Assembly: GCF_050947335.1 (NCBI RefSeq)
Contig: NC_134997.1
Location: 1,426,001 to 1,490,000, forward strand
Length of the DNA stretch: 64,000 bases
Source of the DNA: Megachile rotundata
Taxonomy: Eukaryota; Arthropoda; Insecta; Hymenoptera; Megachilidae
Direction: 5' to 3'
Under the pieces are notes generated by a model. That model was not told the origin of the DNA. It was given only the letters and a program-made list of their open reading frames with translations, and did not search any database. Every line of letters begins with the position of its first letter. Position 1 is the first letter of the stretch. Shown one piece after another: positions 46,701-61,077 of this stretch. The position numbers and the translations under genes are program-made.

Positions 46701-47530
46701 CACGATTACACAATCACGATCACAGAATCCTAATCACACAATCAGGATCACACAATCACGATCACATAATCACGGTCACACAATCACGGTCACACAATCA
46801 CGATCACACAATCACGATCACACAATCACGACCACACAGTCGCCATCACACAATCGCAATCACACAATCGCAATCACACAATCGCAATCACACAATCGCA
46901 ATCACACAAACGCAATCACACAATCGCAATCACACAACCGCAATCACACAATCGCAATCACACAATCGCAATCACACAATCGCAATAACACAATCAAACA
47001 ATCACACAATCACACTGTCGCAATCCCACAATCACGATCACACAATCACGACCACACAGTCACAATCACACAATCGCAATCACAGTCCCACAATCACAAT
47101 CACACAATCACAGTCACACAATCACAAACGCACAACCACAACCACACAATCACACAGTCACAATCCCACAATCACGATCACACAATCACGACCACACACT
47201 CACGATCACACAATCGCAATCACACAATCACAATCACACAACCACAATCACACAACCACAATCACACAATCACAATCACACCATCACTATCACACAATCA
47301 CGATCACACAATCACGATCACACAATCTCGATCACACAATCACGATCACACAATCACCATCACACAATCACCATCACACAATCACGATCACACAATCACG
47401 ATCACACAATCACGATCACACAATCACGATCACACAATCACGATCACACAATCACGACCACACAATCACGATCACACAATCACAATCACACAATCACAAT
47501 CACACAATCACAATCACACAATCACAATCA
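46701..47530. repeat. 822-bp tandem duplication, unit 2
   Basis: This is the second copy of the preceding unit. It differs by scattered substitutions, such as gtcgccatc near 46841 where unit 1 has gtcgcaatc. One 14-mer is also added near 47.43 kb. The right edge is approximate. Confidence 0.85.
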
Positions 47531-48789
47531 CACAGTCACAATCACACAATCACAATCACAATCACAATCACGATCACAATCACACAATCACAATCACACA
47601 ATCACGATCACACAATCACAATCACACAATCACACAGTCACAAACCCACAATCACGATCACACAAACACGATCACACAGTCACGATCACACAATCACAAT
47701 AACACAGTCACACAATCACAATCACAATCACAATCACACAATCACGATCATACAATCACGATCACACAGTCACAATCACACAGTCACACAATCACGATCA
47801 CACAATCACAATCACACAATCACAATCACACAATAACAATCACACAATCACAATCACACAATCACAATCACACAACCACAATCACACAACCACAATCACA
47901 CAACCACAATCACACAATCACAATCACACAATCACAATCACACAATCACAATCACACAATCACACAATCACAATCACACAATCACAATCACACTCACAAT
48001 CACACGATCACAATCACACGATCACAATCACACAATCACAATCACACAATCACACAGTCACAAACCCACAATCACGATCCCACAGTCACGATCACACAGT
48101 TACGATCACACAATCACACAGTCACAATCTCACAATCACGATCACACAATCACCATCACACAATCACGATCGCACAATCACAATCACACAATCACACAAT
48201 CACGATCACACAATCACTATCACACAATCACGATCACCCAATCACGATCACACAATCACACAATCACTATCACACAATCACGATCACACAATCACGATCA
48301 CACAATCACGATCACACAACCACGATCACACAATCACGATCTCACAGTCACACAATCACAATCACAATCACACAATAACACAGTCACAATCCCACAATCA
48401 CTATCACATAATCACAATCACACAATCGCAATCACACAATCGCAATCACACAATCGCAATCACACATTCGCAATCACACAATCGCAATCACACAATCGCA
48501 ATCACACAATCGCAATCACACAATCGCAATCACACAATCGCAATCACACAATCGCAATCACACAATCGCAATCACACAATCGCAATCACACAATCGCAAT
48601 CACACAATCGCAATCACACAATCGCAATCACACAATCGCAATCACACAATCACCATCACACAATCACGATCACAAAATCACGATCACAATCACAATCCCA
48701 CAATCACAATCACACAATCACATTCACAGAATCACAATCACACAACCACAACCACACAATCCCACAGTCACAATCCCACAATCACGATC
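47531..48789. repeat. Acaatcac-rich stretch and a 16-unit acaatcgc block
   Basis: The first half is dominated by CpG-poor acaatcacaatcac units mixed with single hexamers and acaaaccc variants, resembling 18.5 kb. From gatctcacag at 48338 it follows the start of the 5-kb repeat, with an acaatcgcaatcac block at 48422-48645. It then jumps to acaatcaccatc units. No gene is present. Confidence 0.75.
48422..48645. repeat. acaatcgcaatcac block, 16 units
   Basis: A uniform block that lacks the gcaataac end and switches to accatcac. Confidence 0.92.
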
Positions 48790-49209
48790 ACACAATCACG
48801 ACCACACAGTCACGATCACACAATCGCAATCACACAATTACAATCACACAACCACAATCACACAATCACAACCACACAATCACAATCACACAATCACAAT
48901 CACACAATCACGATCACACAATCACGATCACACAATCACGATCACACAATCACCATCACACAATCACGATCACAAAACGACGATCACAATCACGATCACA
49001 CAATCACGATTACACAATCACGATCACAGAATCCTAATCACACAATCAGGATCATACAATCACGATCACATAATCACGGTCACACAATCACGGTCACACA
49101 ATCACGATCACACAATCACGATCACACAATCACACAATCACAATCACAATCACATAATCACAATCACACAATCACAATCACACAATCACAATCACACAAT
49201 CACAATCAA

Positions 49210-49531
49210 ACAATCACGATCGCACAATCACGATCGCACAATCGCGATCGCACAATCACGATCGCACAATCACGATCGCACAATCACGATCGCACAATCA
49301 CGATCGCACAATCACGATCGCACAATCACGATCGCACAATCACGATCGCACAATCACGATCGCACAATCACGATCGCACAATCACGATCGCACAATCACG
49401 ATCGCACAATCACGATCGCACAATCACGATCGCACAATCACGATCGCACAATCACGATCGCACAATCACGATCGCACAATCACGATCGCACAATCACGAT
49501 CGCACAATCACGATCGCACAATCACGATCGC
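49210..49531. repeat. CGATCG block, 23 units
   Basis: The third unit reads cgcgatcg. The right flank is acacattcacaacc. Confidence 0.95.
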
Positions 49532-50613
49532 ACAATCACGATCACACATTCACAACCACACAATCACACAGTCACAATCCCACAATCACGATCACACAAT
49601 CGCAATCACAATCCCACAGTCACAATGACACAATCACAGTCACGATCACACAATCACAATCACACAATCTCAATCCCACAATCACAATCGCACAATCACA
49701 ATCGCACTATCACAATCGCACTATCACAATCGCACTATCACAATCGCACAATCACAATCGCACAATCACAATCGCGCAGTCCCAATCGCACTGTCACAAT
49801 CGCACTGTCACAATCGCACTGTCACAATCGCACAATCACAATCGCACAATCACAATCGCACTATCACAATCGCACTATCACAATCGCACTATCACAATCA
49901 CACGATCACAATCACACGATCACAATCACACTATCACGATCACACAATCACAGTCACACAATCACAATCACACAGTCACACAATCACAATCACACAATCA
50001 CAGTCACGATCACACAATCACAATCACACAATCTCAATCCCACAATCACAATCACACAATCACAGTCACACAATCACAATCACACAATCACACAGTCACG
50101 ATCCCACAATCACGATCACACAATCACGACCACACAATCACGATCACACAATCACAATCACACAATCACGATCACACAATCACGATCACACAATCACGAC
50201 AACACAATCACGACCACACAATCACGATCACACTATCACGATGACACAATCACGATCACACAATCACGATCACACAATCACAATCACACAATCACGATCA
50301 CACAATCACAATCACACAACCACAACCACACAATCACACAGTCACAATCCCACAATCACGATCACACAATCACGACCACACAGTCACAATCACACAATCG
50401 CAATCACAATCCCACAATCACAATCGCACAATCACAGTCACACAATCACAATCACACAACCACAACCACACAATCACACAGTCACAATCCCACAATCACG
50501 ATCACACAATCACGACCACACAGTCACGATCACACAATCACGATCACACTATCACGATCACACTATCACGATCACACAATCACAGTCACACAATCACAAT
50601 CACACAGTCACAC

Positions 50614-50691
50614 AATCACAATCACAATCACAATCACAATCACAATCACAATCACAATCACAATCACAATCACAATCACAATCACAATCAT
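50614..50691. repeat. Hexamer tract (aatcac)13
   Basis: Standard flanks, within unit 1 of the 3-kb duplication. Confidence 0.95.
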
Positions 50692-52261
50692 ACAATCACA
50701 GTCACGATCACACAATCACAATCACACAATCACAATCCCACAATCACAATCACACAATCACAGTCACACAATCACAATCACACAATCGCACAGTCACAAT
50801 CCCACAATCACGATCACCCAATCACGATCACCCAATCACGATCACCCAATCACGATCACACAATCACGATCACACAATCACGATCACACAATCACGATCA
50901 CACAATCACACAGTCACAATCCCACAATCACGATCACACAATCACGACCACACAGTCACAATCACACAATCGCAATCACAATCCCACAATCACAATCACA
51001 CAATCACATTCACACAATCACAATCACACAACCCCAACCACACAATCCCACAGTCACAATCCCACAATCACGATCACACAATCACGACCACACAGTCACG
51101 ATCACACAATCGCCATCACACAATCACAATCACACAACCACAATCACACAATCACAACCACACAATCACAATCACACAATCACAATCACACAATCCCGAT
51201 CACACAATCACGATCACACAATCACGATCACACAATCACCATCACACAATCGCGATCACAAAATCACGATCACAATCACGATCACACAATCACGATTACA
51301 CAATCACGATCACAGAATCCTCATCACACAATCAGGATCACACAATCACGATCACATAATCACGGTCACACAATCACGGTAACACAATCACGATCACACA
51401 ATCACGATCACACAATCACGACCACACAGTCGCAATCACACAATCGCAATCACACAATCGCAATCACACAATCGCAATCACACAATCGCAATCACACAAT
51501 CGCAATCACACAATCGCCATCACACAATCACAATCACACAACCACAATCACACAATCACAACCACACAATCACAATCACACAATCACAATCACACAATCC
51601 CGATCACACAATCACGATCACACAATCACGATCACACAATCACCATCACACAATCGCGATCACAAAATCACGATCACAATCACGATCACACAATCACGAT
51701 TACACAATCACGATCACAGAATCCTCATCACACAATCAGGATCACACAATCACGATCACATAATCACGATCACACTATCACGATCACACTATCACGATCA
51801 CACAATCACGATCACACAATCACGATCACACAATCACGATCACACAATCACGACCACACAGTCACGATCACACAATCGCAATCACACAATTACAATCACA
51901 CAACCACAATCACACAATCACAACCACACAATCACAATCACACAATCACAATCACACAATCACGATAACACAATCACGATCACACAATCACGATCACACA
52001 ATCACCATCACACAATCACGATCACAAAACGACGATCACAATCACGATCACACAATCACGATTACACAATCACGATCACAGAATCCTAATCACACAATCA
52101 GGATCATACAATCACGATCACATAATCACGGTCACACAATCACGGTCACACAATCACGATCACACAATCACGATCACACAATCACACAATCACAATCACA
52201 ATCACATAATCACAATCACACAATCACAATCACACAATCACAATCACACAATCACAATCAA

Positions 52262-53283
52262 ACAATCACGATCGCACAATCACGATCGCACAATCGCGAT
52301 CGCACAATCACGATCGCACAATCGCGATCGCACAATCACGATCGCACAATCACGATCGCACAATCACGATCGCACAATCACGATCGCACAATCACGATCG
52401 CACAATCACGATCGCACAATCACGATCGCACAATCACGATCGCACAATCACGATCGCACAATCACGATCGCACAATCACGATCGCACAATCACGATCGCA
52501 CAATCACGATCGCACAATCACGATCGCACAATCACGATCGCACAATCACGATCGCACAATCACGATCGCACAATCACGATCGCACAATCACGATCGCACA
52601 ATCACGATCGCACAATCACGATCGCACAATCACGATCGCACAATCACGATCGCACAATCACGATCGCACAATCACGATCGCACAATCACGATCGCACAAT
52701 CACGATCGCACAATCACGATCGCACAATCACGATCGCACAATCACGATCGCACAATCACGATCGCACAATCACGATCGCACAATCACGATCGCACAATCA
52801 CGATCGCACAATCACGATCGCACAATCACGATCGCACAATCACGATCGCACAATCACGATCGCACAATCACGATCGCACAATCACGATCGCACAATCACG
52901 ATCGCACAATCACGATCGCACAATCACGATCGCACAATCACGATCGCACAATCACCATCGCACAATCACGATCGCACAATCACGATCGCACAATCACGGT
53001 CGCACAATCACGGTCGCACAATCACGATCGCACAATCACGATCGCACAATCACGATCGCACAATCACGATCGCACAATCACGATCGCACAATCACGATCG
53101 CACAATCACGATCGCACAATCACGATCGCACAATCACGATCGCACAATCACGATCGCACAATCACGATCGCACAATCACGATCGCACAATCACGATCGCA
53201 CAATCACGATCGCACAATCACGATCGCACAATCACGATCGCACAATCACGATCGCACAATCACGATCGCACAATCACGATCGC
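52262..53283. repeat. CGATCG block, 73 units (largest)
   Basis: A 1,022-bp run. Units 3 and 5 read cgcgatcg, unit 50 reads ccatcg, and units 53 and 54 read cggtcg. It is exactly 50 units longer than its partner at 49210. Confidence 0.95.
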
Positions 53284-54379
53284 ACAATCACGATCACACA
53301 TTCACAACCACACAATCACACAGTCACAATCCCACAATCACGATCACACAATCGCAATCACAATCCCACAGTCACAATGACACAATCACAGTCACGATCA
53401 CACAATCACAATCACACAATCTCAATCCCACAATCACAATCGCACAATCACAATCGCACTATCACAATCGCACTATCACAATCGCACTATCACAATCGCA
53501 CAATCACAATCGCACAATCACAATCGCGCAGTCCCAATCGCACTGTCACAATCGCACTGTCACAATCGCACTGTCACAATCGCACAATCACAATCGCACA
53601 ATCACAATCGCACTATCACAATCGCACTATCACAATCGCACTATCACAATCACACGATCACAATCACACGATCACAATCACACTATCACGATCACACAAT
53701 CACAGTCACACAATCACAATCACACAGTCACACAATCACAATCACACAATCACAGTCACGATCACACAATCACAATCACACAATCTCAATCCCACAATCA
53801 CAATCACACAATCACAGTCACACAATCACAATCACACAATCACACAGTCACGATCCCACAATCACGATCACACAATCACGACCACACAATCCCGATCACA
53901 CAATCACAATCACACAATCACGATCACACAATCACGATCACACAATCACGACAACACAATCACGACCACACAATCACGATCACACTATCACGATGACACA
54001 ATCACGATCACACAATCACGATCACACAATCACGATCACACAATCACAATCACACAATCACGATCACACAATCACAATCACACAACCACAACCACACAAT
54101 CACACAGTCACAATCCCACAATCACGATCACACAATCACGACCACACAGTCACAATCACACAATCGCAATCACAATCCCACAATCACAATCGCACAATCA
54201 CAGTCACACAATCACAATCACACAACCACAACCACACAATCACACAGTCACAATCCCACAATCACGATCACACAATCACGACCACACAGTCACGATCACA
54301 CAATCACGATCACACTATCACGATCACACTATCACGATCACACAATCACAGTCACACAATCACAATCACACAGTCACAC

Positions 54380-54463
54380 AATCACAATCACAATCACAAT
54401 CTCAATCACAATCACAATCACAATCACAATCACAATCACAATCACAATCACAATCACAATCAT
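54380..54463. repeat. Hexamer tract, 14 repeats with one variant
   Basis: The partner of 50614, one repeat longer. It has an aatctc variant near the start. Confidence 0.95.
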
Positions 54464-55612
54464 ACAATCACAGTCACGATCACACAATCACAATCACACA
54501 ATCACAATCCCACAATCACAATCACACAATCACAGTCACACAATCACAATCACACAATCGCACAGTCACAATCCCACAATCACGATCACCCAATCACGAT
54601 CACCCAATCACGATCACCCAATCACGATCACACAATCACGATCACACAATCACGATCACACAATCACGATCACACAATCACACAGTCACAATCCCACAAT
54701 CACGATCACACAATCACGACCACACAGTCACAATCACACAATCGCAATCACAATCCCACAATCACAATCACACAATCACATTCACACAATCACAATCACA
54801 CAACCCCAACCACACAATCCCACAGTCACAATCCCACAATCACGATCACACAATCACGACCACACAGTCACGATCACACAATCGCCATCACACAATCACA
54901 ATCACACAACCACAATCACACAATCACAACCACACAATCACAATCACACAATCACAATCACACAATCCCGATCACACAATCACGATCACACAATCACGAT
55001 CACACAATCACCATCACACAATCGCGATCACAAAATCACGATCACAATCACGATCACACAATCACGATTACACAATCACGATCACAGAATCCTCATCACA
55101 CAATCAGGATCACACAATCACGATCACATAATCACGGTCACACAATCACGGTAACACAATCACGATCACACAATCACGATCACACAATCACGACCACACA
55201 GTCGCAATCACACAATCGCAATCACACAATCGCAATCACACAATCGCAATCACACAATCGCAATCACACAATCGCAATCACACAATCGCCATCACACAAT
55301 CACAATCACACAACCACAATCACACAATCACAACCACACAATCACAATCACACAATCACAATCACACAATCCCGATCACACAATCACGATCACACAATCA
55401 CGATCACACAATCACCATCACACAATCGCGATCACAAAATCACGATCACAATCACGATCACACAATCACGATTACACAATCACGATCACAGAATCCTCAT
55501 CACACAATCAGGATCACACAATCACGATCACATAATCACGATCACACTATCACGATCACACTATCACGATCACACAATCACGATCACACAATCACGATCA
55601 CACAATCACGAT

Positions 55613-56929
55613 CACACAATCCCACAATCACGATCACACAATCACGACCACACAGTCACAATCACACAATCGCAATCACAATCACACAATCACAATCACA
55701 CAATCACAATCACACAATCACAATCACACAATCACAATCACACAATCACAATCACACAATCACAATCACACAATCACAATCACACAATCACAATCACACA
55801 ATCAAACAATCGCAATCAAACAATCGCAATCACACAATCGCAATCACACAATCGCAATCACACAATCGCAATCACACAAACGCAATCACACAATCGCAAT
55901 CACACAATCGCAATCACACAATCGCAATCACACAATCGCAATCACACAATCGCAATCACACAATCGCAATCACACAATCGCAATAACACAATCAAACAAT
56001 CACACAATCACACAGTCACAATCCCACAATCACGATCACACAATCACGACCACACAGTCACAATCACACAATCGCAATCACAGTCCCACAATCACAATCA
56101 CACAATCACAGTCACACAATCACAAACGCACAACCACAACCACACAATCACACAGTCACAATCCCACAATCACGATCACACAATCACGACCACACAGTCA
56201 CGATCACACAATCGCAATCACACAATCACAATCACACAACCACAATCACACAACCACAATCACACAATCACAATCACACCATCACTATCACACAATCACG
56301 ATCACACAATCACGATCACACAATCTCGATCACACAATCACGATCACACAATCACCATCACACAATCACCATCACACAATCACCATCACACAATCACGAT
56401 CACACAATCACGATCACCCAATCACGATCACACAATCACGATCATACAATCACGATCACACAATCACGATCACACAATCACGATCTCACAGTCACACAAT
56501 CACAATCACAATCACACAATAACACAGTCACAATCCCACAATCACTATCACACAATCACAATCACACAATCGCAATCACACAATCGCAATCACACAATCG
56601 CAATCACACAATCGCAATCACACAATCGGAATCACACAATCGCAATCACACAATCACAATCACACGATCACAATCACACAATCACAATCACACAATCACA
56701 CAATCACAATCACAATCACAATCACGATCACAATCACACAATCACAATCACACAATCACAATCACACAATCACGATCACACAATCACAATCACACAATCA
56801 CACAGTCACAAACCCACAATCACGATCACACAAACACGATCACACAGTCACGATCACACAATCACAATAACACGGTCACACAATCACAATCACAATCACA
56901 ATCACACAATCACGATCATACAATCACGA
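55613..56929. repeat. Linker with consecutive acaatcacaatcac and acaatcgc units
   Basis: It contains a homogeneous acaatcacaatcac run (about 55680-55803) and a 13-unit acaatcgc block (55806-55987). Next comes a stretch resembling the 822-bp unit at 46 kb, gatctcacag at 56482, and sequence like 47.6 kb. No gene is visible. Confidence 0.75.
55806..55987. repeat. acaatcgcaatcac block, 13 units
   Basis: It is entered through a doubled atcaaacaatcgc junction and ends in gcaataac. Confidence 0.9.
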
Positions 56930-57385
56930 TCACACAATCACGATCACACAATCACGACAACACAATCACGACCACACAATCACGATCACACTATCACGAT
57001 GACACAATCACGATCACACAATCACGATCACACAATCACGATCACACAATCACAATCACACAATCACGATCACACAATCACAATCACACAACCACAACCA
57101 CACAATCACACAGTCACAATCCCACAATAACGATCACACAATCACGACCACACAGTCACAATCACACAATCGCAATCACAATCCCACAATCACAATCGCA
57201 CAATCATAGTCACACAATCACAATCACACAACCACAACCACACAATCACACAGTCACAATCCCACAATCACGATCACACAATCACGACCACACAGTCACG
57301 ATCACACAATCACGATCACACTATCACGATCACACTATCACGATCACACAATCACAGTCACACAATCACAATCACACAGTCACAC

Positions 57386-57445
57386 AATCACAATCACAAT
57401 CACAATCACAATCACAATCACAATCACAATCACAATCACAATCAT
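57386..57445. repeat. Hexamer tract (aatcac)10
   Basis: The copy-3 counterpart of 3699. Confidence 0.95.
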
Positions 57446-58241
57446 ACAATCACAGTCACGATCACACAATCACAATCACACAATCACAATCCCACAATCA
57501 CAATCACACAATCACAGTCACACAATCGCAATCACACAATCGCACAGTCACAATCCCACAATCACGATCACCCAATCACGATCACCCAATCACGATCACC
57601 CAATCACGATCACACAATCACGATCACACAATCACGATCACACAATCACGATCACACAATCACGATCACACAATCACACAGTCACAATCCCACAATCACG
57701 ATCACACAATCACGACCACACAGTCACAATCACACAATCGCAATCACAATCCCACAATCACAATAACACAATCACATTCACACAATCACAATCACACAAC
57801 CCCAACCACACAATCCCACAGTCACAATCCCACAATCACGATCACACAATGACGACCACACAGTCACGATCACACAATCGCCATCACACAATCACAATCA
57901 CACAACCACAATCACACAATCACAACCACACAATCACAATCACACAATCACAATCACACAATCACGATCACACAATCACGATCACACAATCACGATCACA
58001 CAATCACCATCACACAATCACGATCACAAAATCACGATCACAATCACGATCACACAATCACGATTACACAATCACGATCACAGAATCCTAATCACACAAT
58101 CAGGATCACACAATCACGATCACATAATCACGGTCACACAATCACGGTCACACAATCACGATCACGCAATCACACAATCACAATCACAATCACATAATCA
58201 CAATCACACAATCACAATCACAATCACACAATCACAATCAA

Positions 58242-58493
58242 ACAATCACGATCGCACAATCACGATCGCACAATCACGATCGCACAATCACGATCGCACA
58301 ATCACGATCGCACAATCACGATCGCACAATCACGATCGCACAATCACGATCGCACATTCACGATCGCACAATCACGATCGCACAATCACGATCGCACAAT
58401 CACGATCGCACAATCACGATCGCACAATCACGATCGCACAATCACGATCGCACAATCACGATCGCACAATCACGATCGCACAATCACGATCGC
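58242..58493. repeat. CGATCG block, 18 units
   Basis: Unit 9 begins acattc; the actatcgc unit of its relatives is absent. Confidence 0.95.
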
Positions 58494-59597
58494 ACAATCA
58501 CGATCACACAATCACGACCACACAATCACACAGTCACAATCCCACAATCACGATCACACAATCGCAATCACAATCCCACAATCACAATGACACAATCACA
58601 GTCACGATCACACAATCACAGTCACACAATCTCAATCCCACAATCACAATCACACGATCACAGTCACACAATCACAATCACACAATCACACAGTCACGAT
58701 CCCACAATCACGGTCACACAATCACGACCACACAATCACGATGACACAATCACGATCACACAATCACAATCACACAATCACAATCTCACAATCGCAATCC
58801 CACAATCGCTATCATACAATCGCAATCACACAATCGCAATCACACAAACGCAATCACACGATCGCAATCACACGATCGCAATCACACGATCGCGATCACA
58901 CGATCACGATCACACTATCACGATCACACAATCACAGTCACACAATCACAATCACACAGTCACACAATCACAATCACACAATCACAGTCACGATCACAGA
59001 ATCACAATCACACAATCTCAATCCCACAATCACAATCACACAATCACAGTCACACAATCACAATCACACAATCACACAGTCACGATCCCACAATCACGAT
59101 CACACAATCACGACCACACAATCACGATCACACAATCACGATCACACAATCACGACAACACAATCACGACCACACAATCACGATCACACTATCACGATGA
59201 CACAATGACGATCACACAATCACGATCACACAATCACGATCACACAATCACGATCACACAATCACAATCACACAATCACGATCACACAATCACAATCACA
59301 CAACCACAACCACACAATCACACAGTCACAATCCCACAATCACGATCACACAATCACGACCACACAGTCACAATCACACAATCGCAATCACAATCCCAGA
59401 ATCACAATCGCACAATCATAGACGCACAATCACAATCACACAACCACAACCACACAATCACACAGTCACAATCCCACAATCACGATCACACAATCACGAC
59501 CACACAGTCACGATCACACAATCACGATCACACTATCACGATCACACTATCACGATCACACAATCACAGTCACACAATCACAATCACACAGTCACAC

Positions 59598-59675
59598 AAT
59601 CACAATCACAATCACAATCACAATCACAATCACAATCACAATCACAATCACAATCACAATCACAATCACAATCAT
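59598..59675. repeat. Hexamer tract (aatcac)13
   Basis: The copy-3 counterpart of 8510, with the same length. Confidence 0.95.
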
Positions 59676-60117
59676 ACAATCACAGTCACGATCACACAAT
59701 CACAATCACACAATCACAATCCCACAATCACAATCACACAATCACAGTCACACAATCGCAATCACACAATCGCACAGTCACAATCCCACAATCACGATCA
59801 CCCAATCACGATCACCCAATCACGATCACCCAATCACGATTACCCAATCACGATCACCCAATCACGATCACACAATCGCGATCACACAATCACGATCACA
59901 CAATCACGATCACACAATCACGATCACACAATCACGATCACACAATCACGATCACACAATCACGATCACACAATCACGATCACACAATCACGATCACACA
60001 ATCACGATCACGCAATCCCACAATCCCGATCACACAATCACGACCACACAGTCACAATCACACAATCGCAATCACAATCACACAATCACAATCACACAAT
60101 CACAATCACACAATCAA

Positions 60118-60271
60118 ACAATCGCAATCACACAATCGCAATCACACAATCGCAATCACACAATCGCAATCACACAAACGCAATCACACAATCGCAATCA
60201 CACAATCGCAATCACACAATCGCAATCACACAATCGCAATCACACAATCGCAATCACACAATCGCAATCAC
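60118..60271. repeat. acaatcgcaatcac block, 11 units
   Basis: The copy-3 counterpart of 9016 and 33749. Confidence 0.9.
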
Positions 60272-60867
60272 ACAATCACGATCACACAATCACGATCACA
60301 CAATCACGATCACACTATCGCGATCACACAATCACGATCACACAATCACACAGTCACAATCCCACAATCGCGATCACACAATCGCGATCACACAATCGCG
60401 ATCACACAATCGCGATCACACAATCGCGATCACACAATCGCGATCACACATTCGCGATCACACAATCACGACAACACAGTCACGATCACACAATCGCAAT
60501 CACACAATCACAATCATACAACCACAATCACACAATCACGACCACACAATCACGACCACACAATCACGATCACACAATCACGATGACACTATCACGATCA
60601 CACAATCACGATCACACAATCATGATCACACAATCACGATCACACAATCACGATCACACAATCACGATCACAGAATCCTAATCACACTATCAGGATCACA
60701 CAATCACGATCACATAATCACGGTCACACAATCACGGTCACACAATCACGATCACACAATCACGATCACACAATCACACAATCACAATCACAATCACATA
60801 ATCACAATCACACAATCACAATCACACAATCACGATCACACAATCACGATCACACAATCACGATCAA

Positions 60868-61077
60868 ACAATCACGATCGCACAATCACGATCGCACAAT
60901 CACGATCGCACAATCACGATCGCACAATCACGATCGCACAATCACGACCGCACAATCACGATCGCACAATCACGATCGCACAATCACGATCGCACAATCA
61001 CGATCGCACAATCACGATCGCACAATCACGATCGCACAATCACGATCGCACAATCACGATCGCACAATCACGATCGC
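60868..61077. repeat. CGATCG block, 15 units
   Basis: The counterpart of 9738 and 36879 but without the 13-bp unit. One unit reads cgaccg near 60947. Confidence 0.95.

Larger units (their letters stand above)
44707..48378 (+). other. Longest repeat-derived open frame; not a gene
   Basis: This ATG-to-stop frame of 1,223 codons is the longest of several dozen on the + strand. It encodes only variants of a 14-residue peptide, HTITITQSQSHNHN. The codon for M comes from a repeat variant (caatgacac). A second 879-codon frame (45197-47836) overlaps it in another frame and encodes the same peptide, which real genes do not do. No signal peptide, domain, splice structure, promoter or biased codon use is visible. 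The frame is open because the repeat consensus lacks stop codons. Confidence 0.93.
48790..51840. repeat. 3.05-kb tandem duplication, unit 1
   Basis: The CCTAAT marker at 49028 recurs at 52080 (offset 3,052). Right of the CGATCG block the offset rises to 3,752 (49625 and 53377), and then to 3,772 at the CCTCAT markers (51314 and 55086). The unit includes a 23-unit CGATCG block, a 13-hexamer tract and a 404-bp internal duplication of the CCTCAT marker (51314 and 51718). Confidence 0.9.
51841..55612. repeat. 3.77-kb tandem duplication, unit 2
   Basis: This is a copy of the preceding unit whose CGATCG block has 73 units in place of 23. That is 700 bp, exactly 50 units. Both copies share the otherwise unseen right-flank variant acacattcacaacc and a cgcgatcg third unit. 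The 404-bp CCTCAT duplication is also present (55086 and 55490). Confidence 0.9.

Noticed and set aside
44707..48378. Very long open frames as genes for His/Thr/Ser-rich repeat proteins
   Set aside because: They occur in all three forward frames at once, encode the same 14-residue cycle, have starts and stops supplied by random repeat variants, and show no domain, signal or promoter.
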